Shown piece after piece: positions 53,674-62,447 of a stretch of 64,000 nucleotides of DNA. The stretch spans positions 1 through 64,000 of the forward strand of contig JADGNV010000122.1 of assembly GCA_017883285.1 (NCBI GenBank), read 5' to 3'. Source of the stretch: Candidatus Aminicenantota bacterium. GTDB taxonomy: Bacteria; Acidobacteriota; Aminicenantia; Aminicenantales; UBA4085. Numbering within the stretch: position 1 is the first letter of the stretch; the number at the start of each line of letters is the position of its first letter. The position numbers were made by a program, and so were the translations under genes. The notes under the pieces are model-generated. The model saw only the letters and a list, made by a program, of their open reading frames with translations. It searched no databases and was not told where the DNA came from.

Positions 53674-56019
53674 ATGGGCCGGCAGGAAAATCTACTCAAA
53701 GCGCTCGACCTCCTCCAGGACGCCGCCCTGAAAACCGACTCGCTTCGGACGATCAAGCACCTCCCCGCGCAGGAGGGGCGCTACGTCGACTATCCCGCCG
53801 ACGTCCATCCCTCTCTGGTGAAGGCCCTCCGCGAAAAAGGCTACGAGCGCCTCTACACCCACCAGCACTCGTGCTGGGAGGCCGTCCGCCAGGGCCAAAA
53901 CGCAGTCGTGGTGACGCCCACCGCCTCCGGCAAGACCCTCTGCTACAATCTCCCCGTCCTCGACGCCATGCTCAAGGACACCTCGGCCCGGGCCCTCTAC
54001 CTCTTCCCGACCAAGGCCCTGGCCAACGACCAGCGGGTCGAGCTCGACGAGACGATCAAGCTCCTGCCCGAGGAGATCCGGATCTTCACCTACGACGGCG
54101 ATACCCCGCAAGACGCGCGCAAAGCCATCCGGGCGCGCGGCCATATCGTCCTCACCAACCCCGATATGCTCCACGCCGGGATCCTGCCCCACCACACGAA
54201 GTGGATCAAGCTCTTCGAGAACCTGCGCTACATCGTCCTCGATGAGCTCCACAACTACCGCGGGATCTTCGGCAGCCACCTGGCCAATGTCCTCCGCCGC
54301 CTGAAGCGCATCGCCGCCTTCTACGGGGCCCACCCCCAATTCATCCTCTGCACGGCGACAATCGCCAACCCCTCGGAGATGGCCGAGAAGATGATCGAGG
54401 CGCCCGTAACCCTCGTCGACGACAACGGGGCCCCGCGCGGCGATAAGTACATCGTCTTCACCACGCCGCCGATCGTGAACAAGTTCCTCGGCATCCGCCG
54501 CTCCTACGTCAACGAATCACGGCGCATCGCCGCGCTCTTCCTCAAGCACAACCTCCAGACCATCGTCTTCGCCCAGAGCCGCCTGATCACCGAGGTCCTG
54601 CTGACCTACCTCAAGGAGGACATCGAAAAGACGATCAAGGACGAGGGTCTCATCCGCGGCTACCGGGGCGGCTACCTGCCCATCCGGCGCCGCGAGATCG
54701 AGAAGGGCCTGCGCGAGGGCAAGATCCTGGGCGTCGTCTCGACGAACGCCCTCGAACTCGGGATCGACATCGGCACCCTCGACGTCGCCGTCCTGGCCGG
54801 CTACCCCGGCTCGATCGCCAGCACCTGGCAGCGCGCCGGCCGGGCCGGCCGCAAGACCGGCACCTCGGCCGCGGTCCTCGTCGGCTCGAGCGCGCCCCTC
54901 GACCAGTTCATCGTCAACCACCCCGACTACTTCTTCTCCCAGTCGCCCGAGAAGGCGCTCATCAACCCCGACAACCTAACCATCCTCATCAACCACATCG
55001 AGTGCGCGGCCTTCGAGCTGCCCTTCCAGGACGGCGAGACGTTCGGCCGGGCGGACATCGGCGAGATCCTAAAATATTTGGAGGAGGAGAAGATCCTCCA
55101 CCATTCCAAGGAAAAGTGGTACTGGACCTCGGAGGCCTACCCGGCCGACGGCGTCAGCCTGCGGAGCATCAGCTCGGACAACTTCGTAGTCGTCGACCAG
55201 ACCGGACCGGCCAAGGTCATCGCCGAGGTCGACTTCACCGCGGCCCTGACGACACTCCATCCCAAGGCCATCTACCTCTGCGAGGGCGAGCAGTATTACG
55301 TCGAGAGCCTCGACTACGAGCAGCGCAAGGCCTACGTCAAGAAGACCGACATCGACTATTACACCGACGCCATCGACTATACCAAGATCAAGATCCTCGA
55401 CACGTTCGACACGAAGCGGCTCGACCGCTACGACGCCCGCCACGGCGAGGTCCACGTGGCGACCCAGGTCGTGGGCTTCAAGAAGATCAAGTTCCACACC
55501 ATGGAGAACGTCGGCGCCGGCGACCTGAGTCTGCCCACGAACGAGATGCACACCACGGCCTATTGGGTCACGGTCCCGGCGGCCCTCCTCCAGGACCTGC
55601 CCTTCACCCCGGAGCAGAAGATCAACGGTCTCTACGGCCTGTCCTACATCATGCACGGCGTCGCCCCGCTCTTCCTCATGTGCGACATTCACGACATCGG
55701 AGTCTCGCTCGGCGACAACTCCACGGGCGAGTCCATCCCCCCGAAAGACCTCCTAGCCAAGATTCAGCCCCTCCAGGGTCCGGTCTACCTCGACGCCGAC
55801 TTCGAGCCGAACATCTTCATCTACGACAACTACCCGGGCGGCATCGGCCTCAGCCCGTCGCTCTTCGACCTGGACAAAACGCTCCTCGCCACCTGCCTCA
55901 AGACGATCTCCGACTGCCCCTGCTCGGAGGGCTGCCCATCGTGCGTCGGCCCGACCAAGGAGAGCGGGGAGCAGGCCAAGGACGTCGCCCTTGAAATCCT
56001 GACCCGTCTTCTCGCTTAA
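53674..56019 (+). CDS. DEAD/DEAH-box helicase, MrfA/YprA-like with DUF1998 C-terminal cysteines
   Basis: VTPTASGKTLCYNLPVL; LDELHNYRG; QRAGRAGR; CPCSEGCPSCVGPTKESGEQAKD. Confidence 0.9.
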   Translation: MGRQENLLKALDLLQDAALKTDSLRTIKHLPAQEGRYVDYPADVHPSLVKALREKGYERLYTHQHSCWEAVRQGQNAVVVTPTASGKTLCYNLPVLDAMLKDTSARALYLFPTKALANDQRVELDETIKLLPEEIRIFTYDGDTPQDARKAIRARGHIVLTNPDMLHAGILPHHTKWIKLFENLRYIVLDELHNYRGIFGSHLANVLRRLKRIAAFYGAHPQFILCTATIANPSEMAEKMIEAPVTLVDDNGAPRGDKYIVFTTPPIVNKFLGIRRSYVNESRRIAALFLKHNLQTIVFAQSRLITEVLLTYLKEDIEKTIKDEGLIRGYRGGYLPIRRREIEKGLREGKILGVVSTNALELGIDIGTLDVAVLAGYPGSIASTWQRAGRAGRKTGTSAAVLVGSSAPLDQFIVNHPDYFFSQSPEKALINPDNLTILINHIECAAFELPFQDGETFGRADIGEILKYLEEEKILHHSKEKWYWTSEAYPADGVSLRSISSDNFVVVDQTGPAKVIAEVDFTAALTTLHPKAIYLCEGEQYYVESLDYEQRKAYVKKTDIDYYTDAIDYTKIKILDTFDTKRLDRYDARHGEVHVATQVVGFKKIKFHTMENVGAGDLSLPTNEMHTTAYWVTVPAALLQDLPFTPEQKINGLYGLSYIMHGVAPLFLMCDIHDIGVSLGDNSTGESIPPKDLLAKIQPLQGPVYLDADFEPNIFIYDNYPGGIGLSPSLFDLDKTLLATCLKTISDCPCSEGCPSCVGPTKESGEQAKDVALEILTRLLA

Positions 56020-56121
56020 ATCTCAGAGGACTACAAGTTCTTCACCGTCGAGACGAACATCGACATCAAGCGGCCGTGAACGCGAAAGGGAGCTGATTAG
56101 CGCGGCCGCTCTTTTCCCCAG

Positions 56122-56222
56122 GCTCGGAGGGGCGGTTCGGCGCGGCTCCCGCCCCAGTCGCTCTCGCGGCTCACCCCCAAACCGTGGGCCCCCGCCGCTT
56201 CGAGCGACCGGGGCTCGCGCCG
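56122..56222 (+). repeat. Dispersed intergenic repeat A, copy 2
   Basis: 97/101 match by eye to 19013-19113. Confidence 0.85.
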
Positions 56223-56488
56223 CGCTCACGCCAGGAGACTGGGCCGAAGATCGGTTTTCGAACCGTGCCCTCCTCGCCCAGCTAAAAGATTAGCCGAAGT
56301 CCCTTATGTTATTTGATTAGGGCCGCGCGGCTGTACATTAAATTAATCGGGGGCGCGAGGGCGGTGGGGCGGAGAAAGGCATACCGAGGCGCAGCGGGCA
56401 TGGACCGCGATCCGTCGAAGGCGGATCGCGAGAGCAAGCCGAGGGAACGAGCCGATTTTCCTCGCCGGGGAAAATCGGCGTACTTTCG

Positions 56489-56552
56489 GAGCCCCCCGCC
56501 CGGGAGCCCCCTTCCTTTATCGAATGAGGGTGACGAGGCGGGAGCCGCGCCG
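56489..56552. repeat. Intergenic repeat module B plus inverted repeat A fragment
   Basis: gagccccccgcccgggagcccccttcc identical at 49319-49345; followed by ggcgggagccgcgccgc (reverse of repeat A start). Confidence 0.65.
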
Positions 56553-56601
56553 CTTCGTTTGAATTCCTCCGCCCCCCTATGCTAAGATTTAACGTACTAA
56601 C

Positions 56602-57273
56602 ATGAACATTTTCAAGCTGATCACCGACGCGAGCCTGGTCGTCCAGCTCATCCTCCTGATTCTCCTGTTTTTCTCCGTGTTCTCTTGGACGATCATTATT
56701 TTCAAGAGGAAGGCCCTGAAGTCGGCCGCGGCCCAGTCCCAGAAGTTCCTGGTCGTTTTCAAGAAAAGCCGGAACCTGACCGACGTCTTCGATGCGGCCA
56801 AGACTTTCCCGGCGAGCCCTCAAGCGTCCATTTTCCTCGCCGGCTACAAGGAAATGGCCTATTTGGCCAAGAAAGAGACCCCTCCGGCCGCGCTGAGCGG
56901 CGGCGCGAGCCTCGACAACCTGAGCCGGGCCCTGACCAAGGCCTCGAACGCCGAAGTGGCGAAGATGGAGAAGATGATGTCCTTCCTGGCCACGACCGGG
57001 AGCGTTTCGCCGTTCATCGGCCTGTTCGGGACGGTCTGGGGCATCATGGACGCCTTCTTCAAGATCAACATGACGAAATCGGCCTCCCTGCTTTCGGTCT
57101 CAGGGGGGATCGCCGAGGCCCTCATCGCCACGGCCGTCGGCCTGTTCGCCGCCATCCCGGCGGTTATCGCCTACAACACCTTCCTCCATCGGATCAAAGA
57201 TTTCATCACCGACATGGAGGACTTCTCCCTCGAGCTCTTGAGCATCGCCGAGAGGCTCTATGGTACTCCCTAA
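56602..57273 (+). CDS. tolQ: TolQ/ExbB proton channel family protein
   Basis: MotA/TolQ/ExbB fold: LATTGSVSPFIGLFGTVWGIMDAF; genomic context. Confidence 0.9.
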   Translation: MNIFKLITDASLVVQLILLILLFFSVFSWTIIIFKRKALKSAAAQSQKFLVVFKKSRNLTDVFDAAKTFPASPQASIFLAGYKEMAYLAKKETPPAALSGGASLDNLSRALTKASNAEVAKMEKMMSFLATTGSVSPFIGLFGTVWGIMDAFFKINMTKSASLLSVSGGIAEALIATAVGLFAAIPAVIAYNTFLHRIKDFITDMEDFSLELLSIAERLYGTP

Positions 57274-57718
57274 GCTGTCCTCGATCCGGTCCAAGCGGGA
57301 CATCGGGACGTCGCTGTCCGAGATCAACGTCACGCCCTTCGTCGACGTCATGCTCGTCCTGCTCGTCATCTTCATGGTCACCACCCCTATGATGCAGTCG
57401 GGCATGGCCGTGAACCTCCCTCAGGCCGAGACCGACACCGCCCCGGCCGAAACCGGCATGAAGCTCACGGTCACGGCGGACAAGTTCATCAACATCGATG
57501 AAGGAAAAGGCACGATATCGGTCATCAATATCAACCTCCTCGAGAACCGGATCCGTTCCTATTACCAGGGAAAGACAAAAAAAGTCATTTACATCAACGG
57601 CGACGAACTCGTCCCCTACGGTTTCGTCGTCGGCATCATGGACATCGCCAAAAAGTGCGGCGTCGAGACCGTCGGCCTGGGGACCGCCCCGCCCGACGAC
57701 AAGCCCAAAAACAAATGA
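57260..57718 (+). CDS. tolR: TolR/ExbD biopolymer transport protein
   Basis: [26 protein letters not shown]. Confidence 0.95.
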   Translation: MVLPKLSSIRSKRDIGTSLSEINVTPFVDVMLVLLVIFMVTTPMMQSGMAVNLPQAETDTAPAETGMKLTVTADKFINIDEGKGTISVININLLENRIRSYYQGKTKKVIYINGDELVPYGFVVGIMDIAKKCGVETVGLGTAPPDDKPKNK

Positions 57719-58545
57719 CCTTTCGGCTGGGGATGGACGAGCGGCCTTTCAAGCGGGCCATGATCTTCTCCGCCGTGGTCCATTCCGTCCTCCTGGTCCT
57801 CATCATCGTCAATCCCAGCCTGCCGACGTCGCGCAAGTCCGGCCCGGTCTACTACATCAACTTCGGCGGGATGCCGGGCGGCGGGAGCGGAGGCGGCGGA
57901 CGGGGCGGCGTCACGACGGCGCCGGCCTTGGTAGAGACGAACATCGCCCCGACCGAGGTCAAGCCCCAAACCCTCCGCGACCTGGCCGCGCTCCAAAAGG
58001 CCCAACCCGAAACGCCCGGGTCCACGCTCCGCTACCCGGTCGACAAGCCCAATCGCGAGGTAAAGCCCAAGCCCGCGAAGAAAACCGAGATCAGCAAGGT
58101 CGATCCCTCAGCGAAGGGGGCTGCCGCCAAGACGAACGCGGCGGCCGGGCCGCCGGGGGCCGGAGCGGGCCTGTCGATCGGCGGCGGAAAACCGGGGTTC
58201 GGCGAGGGAGGAGGGTCGGGCCTGGGCGGCCTGGCCGACCAGATCGGTCAATCCGATTTTCCGTTCAACTGGTACCTCCAGGCCATCCGCGACAAGATCT
58301 CGTCCAACTGGTTCCAGTCGCTCGTCGACCCCGGCGTGAGCGGGACGTTCCAGGTGGCGGTCTATTTCCGGATCTTCAAGGACGGGTCGATCTCGACCGT
58401 CGACATCAAGGAATCGAGCGGCCTCAAGACGCTCGACCAGTCCGCGGTCCGGGCGATCATGCGCTCGGCCGCCTTCCCACCCCTGCCGGACGGCTACGAC
58501 GAGAGCTATCTCGGCATCATCCTGATTTTCGAGCACAGCAAATGA
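57715..58545 (+). CDS. TonB/TolA C-terminal domain protein
   Basis: N-terminal TM, proline-rich linker, C-terminal [35 protein letters not shown]. Confidence 0.85.
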   Translation: MTFRLGMDERPFKRAMIFSAVVHSVLLVLIIVNPSLPTSRKSGPVYYINFGGMPGGGSGGGGRGGVTTAPALVETNIAPTEVKPQTLRDLAALQKAQPETPGSTLRYPVDKPNREVKPKPAKKTEISKVDPSAKGAAAKTNAAAGPPGAGAGLSIGGGKPGFGEGGGSGLGGLADQIGQSDFPFNWYLQAIRDKISSNWFQSLVDPGVSGTFQVAVYFRIFKDGSISTVDIKESSGLKTLDQSAVRAIMRSAAFPPLPDGYDESYLGIILIFEHSK

Positions 58546-59855
58546 AAACATCCCAGATCATCGCGACCGTCATCCTGGGCGCGGCGGCCGCTCTGGCCTC
58601 GGCCGCGGCCCCCGCCCCCCAGAAGGACGTCACCATGACGATCCGGGAGGGCATGCCGGCCATCAACCTCGCCCTGCCCAAGTTCACCGCCCCGGCCTCG
58701 GCCCAGGCGGCGGCCGACGAAATCCGCCAGATCCTCTCGGCCGACATAAAATACAGCCGGATCTTCTCCCTTCTTCCCGAGAGCTACTACAGCTACATCC
58801 GGGCGCTCGACCCGTCCGCCATCCTCTTCAAGGAATGGGAGTCCATCAACGCCAACGTCCTCCTCGTAGGCGACGTGTCCGAGGCGGCGAACGGCGACGT
58901 CGTCTTCGAATGGAAGCTCTATGACGTCAAGCCCGGCCAGCCGATGAAAGGCAAGCGCTACCAGGCCAAGCGGAACGACCTCCGCTTCATGGTCCACAAG
59001 ATCGCCGACGACCTGGCGGCCATCTACGGCAACAAGCCCGTGTTCGCGACCAAGGTCGCGTTCCTCTCCAATCGGGACGGCAACGACGAGCTCTACCTGA
59101 TGGATTACGACGGTGCGGGGCAGACGCGCCTGACGTTCAACGCCGTCACCGACTATTCGCCATCCCTCTCGCCCGACGGCAGGATGATCGCCTACACGTC
59201 TTACCAGGACCTGGCCGCCGGGCTGTACATCCTCCAGGTCTATGAGGGGCGACGGATCCCGGTGTCGCTCAAGGGGGGCAACTTCTCCCCGGCCTGGTCG
59301 GTCGACGGCCGGAAGCTGGCCTTCAGCTCGTCGATGGACGGCAACCAGGAGATCTATGTCGCCGAGACCGATGAAGACGCCCTAAAGCGCGGCTCCTTTC
59401 GGATCAAGCGCCTGACGTTCAATCAGGGCATCGACACCTCGCCGACCTGGTCGCCGACGGGACGTCAGCTCGCCTTCGTCTCCGACCGGGGCGGCACGCC
59501 CCAGATCTACACCATGGACGCCGAAGGCTCGAACGTCCAGCGGGTGAGCTTCGGCGGCTCGACCTGGCACGACGCGCCCGCCTGGTCGCCGGCGGGGGAC
59601 CGGATCGTCTACGTCGCCCGCGTGGACGAGATCTTCGACCTCTATGTCCTGGACCTCATGTCGAAGCGGATCTCGAAGCTCACCGAGAGCAACGCCCGGA
59701 ACGAATCGCCCTCCTGGTCGCCCGACGGCCGGCACATCCTCTTCACCTCGAACATGAAGGGCGAGCTCCAGATCTTCACCATCGACTACGACGGCGCCAA
59801 CCTCCGCCAGCTCACGACCAAGGGGCAGAACAAGTTCCCCGCCTGGGCGAATTAG
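58542..59855 (+). CDS. tolB: Tol-Pal system translocation protein TolB
   Basis: N-terminal TolB domain and five-plus PD40 repeats ([32 protein letters not shown]). Confidence 0.95.
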   Translation: MKTSQIIATVILGAAAALASAAAPAPQKDVTMTIREGMPAINLALPKFTAPASAQAAADEIRQILSADIKYSRIFSLLPESYYSYIRALDPSAILFKEWESINANVLLVGDVSEAANGDVVFEWKLYDVKPGQPMKGKRYQAKRNDLRFMVHKIADDLAAIYGNKPVFATKVAFLSNRDGNDELYLMDYDGAGQTRLTFNAVTDYSPSLSPDGRMIAYTSYQDLAAGLYILQVYEGRRIPVSLKGGNFSPAWSVDGRKLAFSSSMDGNQEIYVAETDEDALKRGSFRIKRLTFNQGIDTSPTWSPTGRQLAFVSDRGGTPQIYTMDAEGSNVQRVSFGGSTWHDAPAWSPAGDRIVYVARVDEIFDLYVLDLMSKRISKLTESNARNESPSWSPDGRHILFTSNMKGELQIFTIDYDGANLRQLTTKGQNKFPAWAN

Positions 59856-59975
59856 GTCTGGTCAAGGGACGAGCCTTCGCGGCGGGTCATGTCGCCGACC
59901 GACCCCATCGGCCTCGCTCCTCGAATGAGAAATTCATCTCCCCCGAGCGTCCAATCCCCCGGAGGTGATGAGAGG

Positions 59976-60000
59976 AAAAAAGCCGCGGTCGGACCGCGGC
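59976..60000 (-). terminator. Rho-independent terminator reading on the minus strand
   Basis: aaaaaa-gccgcgg-tcgga-ccgcggc; on the minus strand a 7-bp GC stem followed by TTTTTT. Confidence 0.6.
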
Positions 60001-60063
60001 CGCGACATGCGCCGGAGGGCGGGAAAAATGCGAATTCACCCGAGAAAACGAGCGCGCTCCCGA

Positions 60064-60092
60064 TTGACACGTTTCCCCTTTCGATGTATAAG
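60064..60092 (+). promoter_or_regulatory. Promoter TTGACA-N17-TATAAG upstream of pal
   Basis: TTGACA 60064-60069; TATAAG 60087-60092. Confidence 0.7.
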
Positions 60093-60149
60093 AGGGGCGA
60101 CAATGCCATTGTTGTCCGCTGAGTTTCAGACCAAGAAAGAGGAGGAGTC

Positions 60150-60704
60150 ATGAAAAAGGTCATCGTCCTGTCGCTCGTCTGTCTCCTAGCCTTCGCCTTC
60201 ACCATAGCCTGCAAGCCGAAGGTCAAGGATATCCCCCCGCCCCCACCGCCGCAGGCCAAGGAACAGCCCAAGGTCGAACGCGTCACCCCCGCCGCCCCCG
60301 TCCAGAAGCCGCAGCTCAGCGAAGAAGAGATCTTCCTGGCGAAGGCCCTCGACCAGATCAACAAAGAAAAGCCCCTCCGCATCATCAACTTCGACTACGA
60401 CAAATTCTCCATCCGCGAAGACGCCAAGTCCATCCTCGAAGCGAACGCCGCCTGGATGAAGAACTTCCGCACGGCCAAGATTTTGATCGAAGGCCACTGC
60501 GACGAGCGCGGCACCGAGGACTACAACCTCGCCCTGGGCGAGAAGCGGGCCAAGGCCGCCTACGACTACCTCATCTCGCTCGGCGTCTCCGCCGACCGGA
60601 TGAAGACCATCTCCTACGGCAAGAGCCAGCCGCTCGACATGGGCCACGACGAAGGCGCCTGGCAGAGGAACCGCCGCGACCAGTTCCTGGTCATCGAAAA
60701 ATAA
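60150..60704 (+). CDS. pal: Peptidoglycan-associated lipoprotein (OmpA domain)
   Basis: Lipobox FTIAC; ILIEGHCDERGTEDYNLALGEKRAKAAYDYLISLGV. Confidence 0.95.
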   Translation: MKKVIVLSLVCLLAFAFTIACKPKVKDIPPPPPPQAKEQPKVERVTPAAPVQKPQLSEEEIFLAKALDQINKEKPLRIINFDYDKFSIREDAKSILEANAAWMKNFRTAKILIEGHCDERGTEDYNLALGEKRAKAAYDYLISLGVSADRMKTISYGKSQPLDMGHDEGAWQRNRRDQFLVIEK

Positions 60705-60716
60705 TCGCCGGTCCCG

Positions 60717-61586
60717 ATGAAGAAGGCCCTCGGGGTTTGGCTGATCGTCGTCCTGGCGCTCCTCGCGGCCGGGCAGGACAAGAGCAAGAAGGCCTATGAG
60801 CTCATGTACGACGACATCCAGCAGCTCAAGTTGCAGGTCCAGCGCCTCGAGAAGAAGGCCGACGCCGCCGCGGACGACCTCAAAGCCGTCCGCGAGGTCC
60901 TCCGCGACCTGACGGCCCAGTTCAAGTCCTTCCAGGCCGGGCAGGCGCGGAGCGACGAGAACCTCAAGAGCCTCCCTGCCCAGCTGCAGGTCTTCCTCGA
61001 AAAGTTCGGCCAGCTCGAATCGCAGATCCAGAAGATCTCCGAGGACCTCATCGACCTCAAGTCGAGGCCGCCCGGCGAGGCCCCCCCCGATACGGCCAAA
61101 CCGGGCGAAAAGACCCCGGCCGACAAGAAGCCGGCCCCGAGCAAGAAGGAACCCGCCCCCAAGGAGAAACCCGCCTCGGGGGGGGCTCCCCTTCAAACCA
61201 ACCTCTCCCCTCAGGACGTCTATAAGACCGCATACGCGGACTATCAGAAAGGCACCTACGACCTGGCCATCGACGGGTTCCAGACGTTCATTGAGCAGTT
61301 CCCCGCCAACCCCCTGGCCGACGACGCCCTGTACATGATCGGGGAATGCTACTACAGCCAGAAAAAGTTCGCCCGGGCGATTGAGCAGCTCGACGAGCTC
61401 ATCATCAATTACCCCGACAGCAATAAACTCGCCGCGACCTATCTCAAGAAGGGCTATTGCCTGGCCGAGCTCAAGCGCAAGGACGAGGCGATCGCCGTCC
61501 TGCGGTTCCTGGTGTCCAAATACTCATTCGGCGAGGAAGCGAAAAGCGCCCAACAGAAGATCAAGGAGCTCCTGGAGGAAAAATGA
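60717..61586 (+). CDS. cpoB: Tol-Pal cell-division coordinator CpoB/YbgF-like TPR protein
   Basis: Signal peptide, coiled coil, then YKTAYADYQKGTYDLAIDGFQTFIEQFPANPLADDALYMIGECYY TPRs. Confidence 0.9.
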   Translation: MKKALGVWLIVVLALLAAGQDKSKKAYELMYDDIQQLKLQVQRLEKKADAAADDLKAVREVLRDLTAQFKSFQAGQARSDENLKSLPAQLQVFLEKFGQLESQIQKISEDLIDLKSRPPGEAPPDTAKPGEKTPADKKPAPSKKEPAPKEKPASGGAPLQTNLSPQDVYKTAYADYQKGTYDLAIDGFQTFIEQFPANPLADDALYMIGECYYSQKKFARAIEQLDELIINYPDSNKLAATYLKKGYCLAELKRKDEAIAVLRFLVSKYSFGEEAKSAQQKIKELLEEK

Positions 61587-62068
61587 GAGACGTCAACAGC
61601 CTGAACAGGGTCATCCTGCTGGGACGGCTCGGGCAGAAGCCCGAGCTGCGGGCGCTTCCGCAGACGGACAACAGCCTCGCCCGGTTTTCCCTGGCCACGA
61701 ACGAAAAGGTGTTCAACCGCAACACCAACGAATCGAGCGACCGCACGGAATGGCACAAGATCGTCGTCTGGGGCAAGCTCGCCGAATTCTGCGACAAGTA
61801 CCTCGACAAGGGCCGCCAGATCCTCATCGAGGGCAAGCTCCGCACCCGGAGCTGGCAGGACAAGGACGGCAACAAGCGCTCGACCACCGAGGTCGAGGCC
61901 CAGAACATCATCCTCGTCGGCAGCGGCCCGCGTCGCGAGGGCGAGGGCGATTCCGGCGGCGGCGGCCGGCCGCAACCCCGCGACACCGGCCCGATCGCGG
62001 AGTTCCCGGCCGAAGGCGACGCCGCCGGCTCCGGCGAGGGCGAGGGTGAGGATGAAGTCCCCTTCTGA
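61583..62068 (+). CDS. ssb: Single-stranded DNA-binding protein
   Basis: NRVILLGRLGQKPELRALPQTDNSLARFSLATNE..WHKIVVWGKLAE; acidic tip DEVPF. Confidence 0.95.
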   Translation: MRDVNSLNRVILLGRLGQKPELRALPQTDNSLARFSLATNEKVFNRNTNESSDRTEWHKIVVWGKLAEFCDKYLDKGRQILIEGKLRTRSWQDKDGNKRSTTEVEAQNIILVGSGPRREGEGDSGGGGRPQPRDTGPIAEFPAEGDAAGSGEGEGEDEVPF

Positions 62069-62429
62069 CGACGAGAAGGACTTCCGCGCCCGCATCCTCG
62101 AAGACATCCGCCCCTGGGGCAAGTTCCGCGTCTATCCCCACGAGAACGCGGGGGGCCTGAAGATCATCACCGTCAACCCCGGCGCGTCGCTGTCCCTCCA
62201 ATACCACCGCAAGCGCGCGGAATTCTGGATTGCGCTGGACGAAGGCCTGGAAATCACGGTCGGCGAGCGCACATGGCGGCCGCGCCGGAACGAGGAGATC
62301 TACATCCCCCGCGAAGCGGCGCACCGCCTCCGCTGCACGGGCCCCGAACCCGCCCGGGTGATGGAGATCTGGCTTGGCGATTCAGCCGAGGACGACATCG
62401 TCCGCCTGGCCGACGACTACGGCCGATGA
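62052..62429 (+). CDS. Cupin, mannose-6-phosphate isomerase type II-like
   Basis: RPWGKFRVYPHENAGGLKIITVNPGASLSLQYHRKRAEFWIALDEGLEITVG. Confidence 0.85.
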   Translation: MKSPSDDEKDFRARILEDIRPWGKFRVYPHENAGGLKIITVNPGASLSLQYHRKRAEFWIALDEGLEITVGERTWRPRRNEEIYIPREAAHRLRCTGPEPARVMEIWLGDSAEDDIVRLADDYGR

Positions 62430-62447
62430 AGGGGACCGTTCCCCGGA

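Noticed and set aside
56235-56285. tRNA-like 3' end (ggttttcgaaccgtgccctcctcgccca)
   Set aside because: Could not fold a 7-nt T-loop or find D and anticodon arms or a matching acceptor strand.
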